Shown piece by piece: positions 16,785-26,068 of a DNA stretch of 64,000 nucleotides (its first letter is position 1; every line of letters begins with the position of its first letter). The position numbers and the translations under genes were made by a program. This stretch comes from Lachnoclostridium sp. An196 (lineage in GTDB: Bacteria; Bacillota; Clostridia; Lachnospirales; Lachnospiraceae), in assembly GCF_002160135.1 (NCBI RefSeq), contig NZ_NFJZ01000012.1, positions 29,806-93,805 of the forward strand. The letters run 5' to 3'. The notes beneath the pieces were generated by a model. The model was not told the origin of the DNA. It made no database searches and saw only the letters and a program-made list of their open reading frames with translations.

Positions 16785-18338
16785 ATGTACTGTAAGAATT
16801 GTGGCCATGAATTGAAGCCTGGGACCCAATTTTGTCCGGCATGCGGTACAAAAACAGAAAATACAAAGTCTAAAAACTCGTCATTTAGAGGGCGGAAAGT
16901 ATTGTTTTTTATAGCATCTCTGATATTGGCCGCAGGGGCATCTATTGGCGCATTTAAGATTGCAAGCGTCATTGTAAAAGATGATCCCAGAGAAAACTGG
17001 GTGGCGATAGTCGAGGAATACGGAGACTGGTATGTCATTGATGGAAGGAATGAAAAGCTTGCAGAAATCCAATTGGATAACGTTAATCGGATCGGAGATT
17101 TTAATAGATATGGAATTGCCTATGTATATCTAAATGATGAAAGCATTGCTTATATTAATACCGAAGGCGATGTATTGCCAAAACGTTTTAAACCATGTGA
17201 GGAAAACTATTTTAATTATTTATTTAATTTGTATGAACCCATTCCGGAGTCAAATTGGTATCTAGGATTGGGAGCTTTTGAAGAGAACGGGAAGTACGGG
17301 TTTGTAGATGCAGAAGGAAACACGGTGGTATATCCCGTTTATGATGAAGTGTACGGATTTGCCTCTAATGGACTTGCGAAAGTCCGGGTCGGCGAAAAAT
17401 GGGGATATGTTAATACGAAAGGAGAAATAGTAATTGAACCTGTATACGCCTATACCGTCGGATTTGGCAGTGGAGAACTGGCGGCGGTGAAAACGGAGGC
17501 TGGAGATCGCTATTTTATTGATGAAAATGGAGATATTAAGATTAACATGTACCAATACGTGGATATGGATGTCCGTTTTGATGAACGCGGATTATGCGGA
17601 GCAGAGATAGATGGGAAATGGGGGTGTATAAATACCAAGGGCGAGATTGTAATTGATCCTGTATATAGTCAAATAACTATTGGTGATGATTACATATTGG
17701 CATGGGATGAAAATATAGTGTGGATGTTAGATGAGCAAGGGGAAATAACGGGCGGGCCGTTTGACAGCACTCAAATTTTCTTAAGTTCTAGGGCGGGTAC
17801 TGCATGGCTTGCCCGAGATAACGGAACTGAAAAGTGGGGGATTGTTAATGATAATAATGAGGTGATCATGGATTTTATTTATGACATTGTTTACGATGAT
17901 ATATTTTATTTTGGGGAAGCAGGGTTTATCGCACTTTCAGAAGACAATTCCAAAGTACAGCTTTTTGGAGAGGACGGAGAGTTAAAAGGAGAATGGCAGC
18001 AAGAGTACGATGATGAAGAATGGTTTCGCAAAATCTATAACAATGAGACAGGTGAAGTGGAAATGTGTGCGATTAAGATGGACGGCGAATGGAATCTCAT
18101 GGATACCCGGTGGGAAGTTTCTATGAAAGCAAAGAGAGGGACTTATGCAAGTTATAACGGTGAAATCCATGCTTCTGAAATCGATGATATTTCCAATGAA
18201 ATGGGCTTTATAGGTTCGCCGCTTGCTGTGGCAGTAGAGAATGAATGGGGTTATATCGATTCCGAAGGAAAGATGATGATTCCCTGCCAATACACAAGTG
18301 CGGGAGCTTTTTTTGATAAAAGTGCTTTAGAAGCGTGA
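16785..18338 (+). CDS. Zinc-ribbon, membrane-anchored WG-repeat protein
   Basis: 517 residues. Zinc ribbon Cys3/6/17/20, one membrane segment at about 37-60, then an extracytoplasmic domain built of WG repeats: recurring K/EWG-(Y/C/I)-(V/I)-(N/D)-x-x-G-E-(I/M)-(V/M)-I-x-P-x-Y units at about residues 165, 205, 285, 350 and 485. WG repeats form beta-structures of unknown ligand. No catalytic motif. Same anchor design as its neighbours and same orientation, separated by 52 bp and a GAGAGG ribosome site. Confidence 0.88.
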   Translation: MYCKNCGHELKPGTQFCPACGTKTENTKSKNSSFRGRKVLFFIASLILAAGASIGAFKIASVIVKDDPRENWVAIVEEYGDWYVIDGRNEKLAEIQLDNVNRIGDFNRYGIAYVYLNDESIAYINTEGDVLPKRFKPCEENYFNYLFNLYEPIPESNWYLGLGAFEENGKYGFVDAEGNTVVYPVYDEVYGFASNGLAKVRVGEKWGYVNTKGEIVIEPVYAYTVGFGSGELAAVKTEAGDRYFIDENGDIKINMYQYVDMDVRFDERGLCGAEIDGKWGCINTKGEIVIDPVYSQITIGDDYILAWDENIVWMLDEQGEITGGPFDSTQIFLSSRAGTAWLARDNGTEKWGIVNDNNEVIMDFIYDIVYDDIFYFGEAGFIALSEDNSKVQLFGEDGELKGEWQQEYDDEEWFRKIYNNETGEVEMCAIKMDGEWNLMDTRWEVSMKAKRGTYASYNGEIHASEIDDISNEMGFIGSPLAVAVENEWGYIDSEGKMMIPCQYTSAGAFFDKSALEA

Positions 18339-18360
18339 AAAACGAAAGGAGATTAACCAC

Positions 18361-18771
18361 ATGAATAAGACAAAACTTGGAATTACCATAGGCTTAGCCG
18401 GAGCGGCAGTGTACTTTCTGGGACTTTACAGTTCGGTACTGGCATTTTTGTTTGCAGTGTACATACTTGCTTTTGAAGAAAATGGCTGGCTGAAAAAACA
18501 GGCGGTGAAGATGACTGCTCTGATTTTAGGGTTTGCCATTTTGCAAACGGGACTGGGATGCGTGGACAAAATTGTAAGTATTATTAATTACATACTAAGA
18601 TGGTTTCCTGTTCCGTGGCAGATGTCGGTGCCGCTGAATCTCACTTCTTTATTGTCAACTGCGTTGAGTTTGGTGGAGGACGTGCTGCTGATCGTGATGG
18701 GATGGAGTGCGTGGAGGTTCCAGAACGTTAATATCCGATTCCTGGATAATATAGTGGATAAGAATCTATAG
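18361..18771 (+). CDS. Small polytopic membrane protein
   Basis: 136 residues with three to four hydrophobic segments (about 5-38, 45-68, 80-115), no zinc ribbon and no motif I recognise. It starts 22 bp after the WG-repeat gene with an AAAGGAG site and ends 14 bp before the next ribbon gene, so it is embedded in the operon. A scaffold or integral partner of the anchored proteins is possible but unproven. Confidence 0.8.
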   Translation: MNKTKLGITIGLAGAAVYFLGLYSSVLAFLFAVYILAFEENGWLKKQAVKMTALILGFAILQTGLGCVDKIVSIINYILRWFPVPWQMSVPLNLTSLLSTALSLVEDVLLIVMGWSAWRFQNVNIRFLDNIVDKNL

Positions 18772-18785
18772 ATGGAGAAAACACT

Positions 18786-19970
18786 ATGTATTGTATGAAA
18801 TGTGGGAGACAACTGGTTCCCGATGCGAAATATTGCAAATACTGCGGTGCGAAAACTCTTTATGGACTGAAGATCGAAGAGGCAGCCGTGGAAAGTACGG
18901 AGCCTCCTGCATTATTGGAAGAGAACAAAGAAAAGGCTGTTCTCGGAAAGAAAGGGCGGATTGCCGCGATAACGGCAGCAGTTATTTTGGTTCTGGGAAC
19001 AGGATTCTTTCTGGTATGGAGATTTAAAAACAATCCTCAAGAAGGAATGGGAAGGAATATACCCACAGGACCTGCATTAAATGAACTTGCGGAAGAAGAG
19101 GAATCTTTGCCGGAGGAAGAACCGGTGCAGTCTTTGGAGAAGCTGGAAAAGCAGGAAGAAAAAGTGGAGGGAAATTTTGAGTATAGAAAAACCAGTCAGA
19201 TATATCGAAATATGAACGGCAAAGAAGTTTCAAGAATGGATTTTTCGTATGATGAAGGAGGAAATATTTCGCATGCGGTAAGGTCTTATCCGGACGGTAC
19301 GACGGAAAATATATATTATGAATATGAGTACGATGAAAACGGCGCATTAGTCAAGGAAAACCAATACGATGAGAATGGAAGATTAAAATTAGAAAAATTT
19401 TATAATGTGGAAGATGGTGAACCCGACTGGATAGAATACTCATATTATGAAGATGGGCGTTTAGAAAGTAGTGTGGAATATGAAAATGGAAAAGGAATCT
19501 TGAGACAGACGTATCATCCAGAGGGTACTCAAAGTTTTCAGATCATGGAATATAAGAGAAATTCGGATGGAAACGTGACAACAGAAACGGAACAGGCTTA
19601 CGATTCACAGGGAATATTAATTGGAACTTATATCTACGAATATTTTTATGATGATAATGGGAATTTATCTGGTTGGGAAAGTAATGAAGACATGCATTCC
19701 TGGAGCGCTGATTTTTATGGAAATGATGAATGGTTGGGAACTATCAATTATAACGAAGATGGAACTGTGGATATGCAGCCGGCAGAAGGATATGAGCCGG
19801 CAGGGAACGGATTTGTAAAAATAGGAAGTCCTAGGGATACACTCTCCAGCTATTCGGAAGATACTTATGATGATGCGGGAAACGTGGTAAAAACTTCCTG
19901 GTTCAATAAATCGGGAGAACTATTGTATTCTTATGAGTACGAATATGAAAAACTGGAAGTAAATGACTGA
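18786..19970 (+). CDS. Zinc-ribbon, membrane-anchored protein with YD-like repeats
   Basis: 394 residues: zinc ribbon Cys3/6/17/20, membrane segment about 57-78, an acidic Glu/Leu-rich stalk (about 95-135), then extracytoplasmic repeats of the type Y-D-E-x-G-x-L-x-x-x-x-x-Y-D (for example at about 165, 182, 195, 275, 365) reminiscent of YD/RHS units, which are sugar- or protein-binding beta structures. No toxin domain or Rhs core motif is visible. Operon neighbour of the WG-repeat protein with the same topology. Confidence 0.82.
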   Translation: MYCMKCGRQLVPDAKYCKYCGAKTLYGLKIEEAAVESTEPPALLEENKEKAVLGKKGRIAAITAAVILVLGTGFFLVWRFKNNPQEGMGRNIPTGPALNELAEEEESLPEEEPVQSLEKLEKQEEKVEGNFEYRKTSQIYRNMNGKEVSRMDFSYDEGGNISHAVRSYPDGTTENIYYEYEYDENGALVKENQYDENGRLKLEKFYNVEDGEPDWIEYSYYEDGRLESSVEYENGKGILRQTYHPEGTQSFQIMEYKRNSDGNVTTETEQAYDSQGILIGTYIYEYFYDDNGNLSGWESNEDMHSWSADFYGNDEWLGTINYNEDGTVDMQPAEGYEPAGNGFVKIGSPRDTLSSYSEDTYDDAGNVVKTSWFNKSGELLYSYEYEYEKLEVND

Positions 19971-19996
19971 TCTTTGATAGAGGGGAGATTATATTT

Positions 19997-21100
19997 ATGA
20001 AAAAGGATATAGCAAAGATGTTCTGGATTACCGTACTGATCGTTGCCATACTTACAGGTTGCGGGAAATCATATGAAGAGCGTTTGATTGGGGCTTGGTA
20101 TGGTGCTGGAGAGAATGAACCAGAATTTGTTTTGTATAGCGATGGTACCTGCGATATCGCAGAAACATCCGGAACCTGGGCAGTTGTGAATGATAATATT
20201 TTTAAACTGGATTATACATATTATGGTTTGACGAAAACGTATACAATTACCAATCTGAAAGATGGTGTTTTGGAAATTGTAAACGACAATGAAGAAAGAA
20301 CTTTGTACAATGAGCCGACGGAAGAAGTAAGTGTGGATGATACGATTACAAACGACGCGGAAATAAATAATGATCTAGAGGCCTCTGTAGTTGAAGATGC
20401 AGATGGCGCGAAAAGTTCAGTGCGGAAACTAGAAGGAGATGGATATTCTTCGCCGGAAGAATCCGTAGAAGCGTATATAAATGCTTTAAAAAATGGAGAC
20501 ATAGATGCTGCAGTCTCAACATTTGTTATAGAAAGTTATGTGGACAAATTTGAAACCAGGGCTTTTTTGGAAAGATTGGGCTCATGGTCGGCGAAGACAG
20601 GATGGGGAAGAGGTACTAAAATTACTGGGGACAGTTACGAACATCAGCTCCTGATTCAAGGCCGTGCGGCAGATATTACGCAAAATTTGTATACACAATA
20701 TGTAACGTATAGTGGATTTTTCTATGATGATACGGTAATTCCGTTGTTTGAGGAAAATTCTGTTGATGAATTTCTTGATGCATATCAGGGGGAAGGATTT
20801 ACTTCTTCTATGGCAACGATGGAATTGAAGGAGTTTGTAGATCCCGGTTCCTTGACAGAAGTATATGAAACATTTATGGAGGCAAATTCTCAAAGATCCA
20901 CAGCCTATTTTGGATTCGATGAGTATCAGTATATCGCCGCTTGTATAGAGATAAACGGAGAGGACTGGCTGCTCGCTATGACCTGCTGCAAAGATGGAGA
21001 TAAATGGTATAACTTGGAGCAAGGGGGAGATCTTGGAAGTTTATTGGCAATTCCATTATCGAGTGCAGGACTAATTCCATATTCAGAACTTGATATTTGA
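19997..21100 (+). CDS. Exported lipoprotein of unknown function
   Basis: 367 residues. Signal peptide of lipoprotein type ending in the lipobox LTGC (Cys22). The mature N-terminus (LIGAWYGAGENEPEFVLYSDGTCDIAETSGTWAV, read in parts) resembles small lipocalin-like or META-like beta domains of Firmicutes lipoproteins. The second half (about 150-360) has a YSSPEESVEAYINALKNGDIDAAVSTF segment, as in NTF2-like ligand-binding folds. Strong GGGGAGA site. Part of the zinc-ribbon cluster. Confidence 0.82.
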   Translation: MKKDIAKMFWITVLIVAILTGCGKSYEERLIGAWYGAGENEPEFVLYSDGTCDIAETSGTWAVVNDNIFKLDYTYYGLTKTYTITNLKDGVLEIVNDNEERTLYNEPTEEVSVDDTITNDAEINNDLEASVVEDADGAKSSVRKLEGDGYSSPEESVEAYINALKNGDIDAAVSTFVIESYVDKFETRAFLERLGSWSAKTGWGRGTKITGDSYEHQLLIQGRAADITQNLYTQYVTYSGFFYDDTVIPLFEENSVDEFLDAYQGEGFTSSMATMELKEFVDPGSLTEVYETFMEANSQRSTAYFGFDEYQYIAACIEINGEDWLLAMTCCKDGDKWYNLEQGGDLGSLLAIPLSSAGLIPYSELDI

Positions 21101-21131
21101 GGAACAAAAGCAATAATAGGGAGGAAAAAGG

Positions 21132-21632
21132 ATGTTTTGCAGTAATTGCGGTACACAGAACAGCGACGGCGCTGTTTTTTGTAAGAATTGTGGGTTTTCT
21201 CTGGAAGAAGGGCTGGTAAAGGAAACGGAAAAAGAAATTCCTGATTCTCAGCAGCCGGTTTCGTTGGAACAAAAAGCAAGTACATACGCAGGACCTCAGA
21301 ATAATGTGTTGGTATCACAGGCGAATGCGTATACACAGTCTTCGGTTGGCGATAATGATGCCTCGGCTTCAAAAAATCAAAATGCAATATATAAGCCTAT
21401 TGGTATGTGGGGGTATTTTGGACTTCAGATTTTATTTGGGATTCCATTGATTGGATTTATTTTTCTTCTGGTTTTTGCGTTCGGAGGGACGAAGAATATC
21501 AATGTGAGAAATTTTGCCCGTTCTTATTTTTGTGTATTGATATTGTGGATTGTTCTGATTCTGCTTTTCTTTACGATAGGACCTGGAAGAGCGCTTCTGG
21601 ATATCTTGCTTTATAATTTGCGCTATTTATAA
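21132..21632 (+). CDS. Zinc-ribbon protein with two membrane segments
   Basis: 166 residues: zinc ribbon Cys3/6/17/20, a hydrophilic low-complexity linker (about 25-95, Gln/Ser/Ala rich) and two hydrophobic segments near 95-120 and 133-160. Unlike the other ribbon proteins it has almost no extracytoplasmic part, so it may be a membrane hub. It is the last gene before an intrinsic terminator and so closes the first transcription unit of the cluster. Confidence 0.83.
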   Translation: MFCSNCGTQNSDGAVFCKNCGFSLEEGLVKETEKEIPDSQQPVSLEQKASTYAGPQNNVLVSQANAYTQSSVGDNDASASKNQNAIYKPIGMWGYFGLQILFGIPLIGFIFLLVFAFGGTKNINVRNFARSYFCVLILWIVLILLFFTIGPGRALLDILLYNLRYL

Positions 21633-21651
21633 GAATGGAAGGATAGGATGG

Positions 21652-21691
21652 AACGGTACAGGAATGCAGATGATTTCCTGTGCCGTTTTTT
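21652..21691 (+). terminator. Intrinsic terminator inside the zinc-ribbon cluster
   Basis: 13-bp arms (21652-21664 and 21675-21687, one T/G mismatch) ending in TTTTTT. It splits the cluster into a seven-gene unit (13974-21632) and a two-gene unit (21723-26068). Confidence 0.85.
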
Positions 21692-21722
21692 ACAGAAAAA
21701 TAGGAATTTTTGAGGTTACATA

Positions 21723-24473
21723 ATGAAAAAGAAAACGAAAATTATTATTTCGCTGATTTTGATTTTGGTTATATTGGCAGGAGTATTGTGGGGAAGAACC
21801 TATCAGCCTCCTTCCGCTACTTATGATATGACCAGGGCTCAGAATGAAGAGACAGCGGATGGAGAAACTGACCGGGAAGAAGAGAGAAAAGCAATTTTGG
21901 ACAGCATTGGATCGGGTACAGATGCAATAGGGATTATAAATCCTAACGTGACTTGTTTTACAGAGTTGGACTCAGAAACAATCTGTGATGCGGTTGAAAC
22001 GGTACAGCTTATGGACGATGGATATGAAATCGTTCTCCAGGAGGAAGCGGCTCCATACTTTGAAAATCTGGGAAGCGGCGATATTTTTTTCTTGGATGGA
22101 GGGGCGGATTCCCCTTTCGGGGAACCTTATTTTGGCAAGATTGTATCTGTGGATCAGGGGAATGAGATTGTTATTTATGCCGAAAATCCTGCGATGGATG
22201 AGGTCTTTGACGATTTTCAGCTGGAAATAGAAGAATATCTTCTGGAAGAGAATATCCGGGAGATTCGAGCATTCGACGGTGTGAGCGTAGAAGTGGGGGC
22301 ATCTTTGGACGATGTGGATCTGAACGAAGATTATCTGGACCCGGAAGGATTTCTTGTGACCTCAGAAACAGACGACACAGCTGCGGCTTCCGCTATGGCA
22401 TACAGGCAAACGGCAGCCAGTGACAGCGGAAATTCCTTTGTGTCTGAAGAAGCATCTTTTTTATTAAATATTGATTTTGATCTTGGAAAATATATCAACG
22501 ATATGGAAGGATATGAAAGGATAAGGGAGAATGAAGATGAAGAGACGAATCTGGCGATTAAAGGGGAAGTCGGCTTAGACAGGGTGCAGGTGAGGGCAAA
22601 TGCGGATTTCGGCGTTTCCTACGATAATTTTATAAAAGAATTATCGGCAGGGGCGAGGGCTGATTATGTGACGAATGTGGCAGTCGGATGGAAAGCGGAG
22701 ACCGATTTTGATAAGTTGGATGCGAAGGAAGCAAGGAAAATAGAGTTTGGAGATGCTGTTAAAATATCGGGTCTGGATAATAAACTTTTTCCGCTGGTGT
22801 ACATAGATATCCTTACAGGAACGACCATACAGCTTGTCGCGTCGGGAGGAAATGACAACAGCACTTATAAAGCGCTGACCAATATTCCAGTGGCAGGCGG
22901 AATTATGGTGTATTCAGATATTAGTGGGAATATTTCATTGAAAACAGAACTGTTTTTCAAATACAGAGATGAGATTGATATGGGGGATTTTGTGTTTGTC
23001 AGGGACGGACAGTTAGTTATGCAGACAGAAGATACAGGGAAGACAGAAGAGAAAGATCCTGAATATGACTGGGGATTTCTTGCTGAAGTACAAGGAGATG
23101 TGGATGTAAATTTCTTAGGAGTTTCGGCGCTGATCTTTGTGGCCAATATCAATGTTGCGGATATTGCTCTGGCAAAAGTAGGGGCGGAGGCGGAAGGAGA
23201 ATTGTCTCTGGAAATAGGAAAAGGAGGAGCCGATGCAGAGGCAGACGGATATTTGCGAATCTATCTGAAAATCTTAGATATCCGCATGAAGTTGAAAGCA
23301 TCTTTAAAGCTCTTATACTTTACTTTTAGCCCTGAATTTTCACTGTCGTATACTTTGTGGGACGGCACGCTGTATGAATTGGGAGAGAAAAATTCGACGT
23401 ATTTTGACGTGGGAAATATGAATGCGGGGCAATTGGCGGCGTATGACAAGCAGTATGTTTATTATAAAGACCAGAATGGGTGTCTGATCAGAACAGAAAA
23501 AAATGGAACAGGAAAATATACGGTTTCTGAAGATGAATTTTATATGATTTGCGGAATTGATCAGTCCTATATCTATCAACTGCGCTGTACAGAGGAACAA
23601 GGAATATATGATGTATATAGAGTGGCAAAAGACGGCGCCGGGAGCCGTTTGATTATAAGCAATGTGTCTTGGGTGCTGTACAATGATTCAGAAACCCTCT
23701 TTTATGTTCCGGGAGATAATAGAAAACAAATCAGGAAACTAGACCGTCAAAGCCTGAATGAACAAAAATTTGCGGATTTTTCGGAGAATGTGGAATTGAT
23801 GGAATATCAGTCCGATAAAGATACTTACCTGGTGACCGGAAGCAAATCTGGCATTGCAGCGTTTTTGGGCAGAGGGAGTGAATACTATTCTGTGACACAA
23901 GATGGAACGGTTACGGAGCTCGGAGGGAATCTGGAAATTCAGGACATGAATCTGAGGAAAGAGGGCGAGTACACATATCGGAACGAGCCTGTTTCCAGTG
24001 GATATTTGAGAAACAGTTCCGCGAGCTATTATGTGATGATTGAGGGTGGAGAGGCAATCAAGACGGACTGCTTGACCGGCTGGATGCCTACCAGAAAAGG
24101 AATGTTTACGACGCTGAAAAATGATCAGGAGGGAAGCAGTTATCCGTATAAAATTGTATGTTATACAAATCAGACGGAGCCATCCTATATTGTGGAAACG
24201 GAATCTGATCAAGCGTTTTTTACTTTGGTGCAGGATGAAAGAGGATATTGGTACTATTTCGATCAAAATGATTCGGAGCTTTTTCTTTACCGGCTGGACG
24301 AAAATTTTTCCAATAAGACTTTGCTGAAAAGTTTTCCGCGCTCGGAGGTTAATTATAATTTGACCGACTGCGCTACTGTCATTATAGATAATATTATCTA
24401 CTTTTATACGATCCCGGATGGAGAGAGCTCATCGATGATTTACAGATACTCGATTTATCAGGAGGCGGTATGA
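21723..24473 (+). CDS. Large membrane-anchored extracytoplasmic protein
   Basis: 916 residues. N-terminal signal anchor (about 5-24) without zinc ribbon. An acidic segment (40-205) has beta-rich sequence with FFLDGGADSPFGEPYFGKIVS. The middle (250-560) is rich in amphipathic beta patterns (VGLDRVQVRANADFGVSYDNF; AEGELSLEIGKGG). From about 570 it looks like a beta-propeller of DUF5050 style, with repeated YxYYKDxNGxLxRxxKDG-like blades. No catalytic motif seen. It overlaps the next gene (ATGA), so the two are coupled. Confidence 0.8.
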   Translation: MKKKTKIIISLILILVILAGVLWGRTYQPPSATYDMTRAQNEETADGETDREEERKAILDSIGSGTDAIGIINPNVTCFTELDSETICDAVETVQLMDDGYEIVLQEEAAPYFENLGSGDIFFLDGGADSPFGEPYFGKIVSVDQGNEIVIYAENPAMDEVFDDFQLEIEEYLLEENIREIRAFDGVSVEVGASLDDVDLNEDYLDPEGFLVTSETDDTAAASAMAYRQTAASDSGNSFVSEEASFLLNIDFDLGKYINDMEGYERIRENEDEETNLAIKGEVGLDRVQVRANADFGVSYDNFIKELSAGARADYVTNVAVGWKAETDFDKLDAKEARKIEFGDAVKISGLDNKLFPLVYIDILTGTTIQLVASGGNDNSTYKALTNIPVAGGIMVYSDISGNISLKTELFFKYRDEIDMGDFVFVRDGQLVMQTEDTGKTEEKDPEYDWGFLAEVQGDVDVNFLGVSALIFVANINVADIALAKVGAEAEGELSLEIGKGGADAEADGYLRIYLKILDIRMKLKASLKLLYFTFSPEFSLSYTLWDGTLYELGEKNSTYFDVGNMNAGQLAAYDKQYVYYKDQNGCLIRTEKNGTGKYTVSEDEFYMICGIDQSYIYQLRCTEEQGIYDVYRVAKDGAGSRLIISNVSWVLYNDSETLFYVPGDNRKQIRKLDRQSLNEQKFADFSENVELMEYQSDKDTYLVTGSKSGIAAFLGRGSEYYSVTQDGTVTELGGNLEIQDMNLRKEGEYTYRNEPVSSGYLRNSSASYYVMIEGGEAIKTDCLTGWMPTRKGMFTTLKNDQEGSSYPYKIVCYTNQTEPSYIVETESDQAFFTLVQDERGYWYYFDQNDSELFLYRLDENFSNKTLLKSFPRSEVNYNLTDCATVIIDNIIYFYTIPDGESSSMIYRYSIYQEAV

Positions 24474-26068
24474 AAAAGTGGATTTGGATATATATGTTGG
24501 CTGTAAGTCTTATTTCTTATAAAAATGTAAGTTATGCCGTAGAAACAGAGGATGCAGAGTTTGAAGGAAACAGAAAATTATGTGTTGTAATATCCCAGTC
24601 AGATCTGGAAAATTATATTTCCGGAGGCCGGTATTCTCTGGAAATGCTGTTTCGGACCTGTGGATTTGACTGGCTTAATTATCGAATTTATACGTCGGAC
24701 AGGGACACTTATGCGGAGATTTCTTATGAATTTGACAGTTTTAATGACTATGTGGACAAGACGGAGCAGCTTTTAGGATATGAACCGCTGATCGTATATT
24801 TTACTGAGAATGGAATCGTCTATGAAGAAAGTTTTCCATCCGTGGAATTGATGAATTGGCTGTTTCAAGAATTGGCCGAAAAGGAATTGGTGAGCGAATA
24901 TTCTGCAGAAGATTTGTTTGTGATTGAAGACAGCAGACTGTATTTATTTGGTGAAGATCATGTTTCATTTGAGAATATGGATCTGAGACAGGAAGAGCTC
25001 CCTTCGATTGTAGAACAATTAAGTATCCGCACAAGGAAAGCGGCGGACGGAAAAGTGGAGAGATCTATCAATTTTTCTATGGCAGAGGAAGTGTGGGAAA
25101 CGAGGGGAAAACAGTATTTTGAAAAAAATGAAGAGTATGCAGGGCTTCTTCTGGCCGTAAATACGCAGAACGGACAGACAGATATTTCCTGTGAAATGTC
25201 CGCATATTCATACAGGGAAATCGCAAATCAGACATTTGTCCTGTTGGGTGTCCCCGATGTGTTAAAACAGGAGCAAGAATGGGATGGATCGGGGCTGCAG
25301 ACGCACATCAGGGAGATCATTGATTTTCAGAAACTAATGTCGGAAGACTGTGTGGCGGAGATTGTCTACGAACTGTCGGACAGGGAAGGGGAGATTACGG
25401 TTTTATCTGAAGCGGGAGAAGTGGAAGAGGACCGAATATCGTATCAAAATATGGAACCGGCATGGATAGAGTACAGTTATCCGGATTTGCCCCAATTTCA
25501 GGAAGTATCAATTCACACAAGGGTAGGCGGCCTGCTTGGAAGAAAAGAACGTGTCATTGTCTTTAAAATAAAGAAAAATCTGGCTGAGAATTTTCATGAA
25601 GACATAAAAAGCATATTGGAAGAGCGTATGATACGCGGAACAGTGCTGAATATATATGATGAGGGAGAAGAGCGTAATTATGAGGTATGCTTTTCTTCTT
25701 ATATGGACAGTCAGATTCTTGAATTTACAGAGCAGATTTTGGGAGCGGTCGGAACCCTGCAAATTGAAAATAATGGATATTTTTTTGATGAGAGCACAAT
25801 TCAGGAGAGTATAAGGGCGGCGGATTTTCTGAATGGTTATCAAAAGCCGGAAAATTTCAGGATAAGTTATGAACTTCCTGCGGGAAGCATTATACAGGGT
25901 GGAAAGGAAAGCTTAGAAACGGATCTTTATGAGAACGGCAGAATAGATATCCGCTACCGTTATTTTGATTGGAAAATCTGGGCGGGAGCATACGGAATTA
26001 TTTTTGTAACTTTCTTTTATATAAAAATTGTTTTTGGAAAATATGGGAAGGGGAATAGGAAACGCTGA
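24470..26068 (+). CDS. Exported protein with C-terminal membrane anchor
   Basis: 532 residues. N-terminal signal peptide (about 1-25, cleavage after SYA), a long extracytoplasmic region and a C-terminal membrane helix (about 502-522) followed by a basic GKYGKGNRKR tail, giving an outside-facing type I topology. The region seems internally repeated: a FNDYVDKTEQLLGYEP block near 85 recurs in similar form near 410 (ILEFTEQILGAVG). No known motif. Its stop codon touches the stop of the convergent gene (TGATCA). Confidence 0.78.
   Translation: MKKWIWIYMLAVSLISYKNVSYAVETEDAEFEGNRKLCVVISQSDLENYISGGRYSLEMLFRTCGFDWLNYRIYTSDRDTYAEISYEFDSFNDYVDKTEQLLGYEPLIVYFTENGIVYEESFPSVELMNWLFQELAEKELVSEYSAEDLFVIEDSRLYLFGEDHVSFENMDLRQEELPSIVEQLSIRTRKAADGKVERSINFSMAEEVWETRGKQYFEKNEEYAGLLLAVNTQNGQTDISCEMSAYSYREIANQTFVLLGVPDVLKQEQEWDGSGLQTHIREIIDFQKLMSEDCVAEIVYELSDREGEITVLSEAGEVEEDRISYQNMEPAWIEYSYPDLPQFQEVSIHTRVGGLLGRKERVIVFKIKKNLAENFHEDIKSILEERMIRGTVLNIYDEGEERNYEVCFSSYMDSQILEFTEQILGAVGTLQIENNGYFFDESTIQESIRAADFLNGYQKPENFRISYELPAGSIIQGGKESLETDLYENGRIDIRYRYFDWKIWAGAYGIIFVTFFYIKIVFGKYGKGNRKR

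Noticed and set aside
18786..19970. Full Rhs/YD toxin
   Set aside because: Repeats are YD-like, but no Rhs core, self-cleavage motif or C-terminal toxin domain is present.
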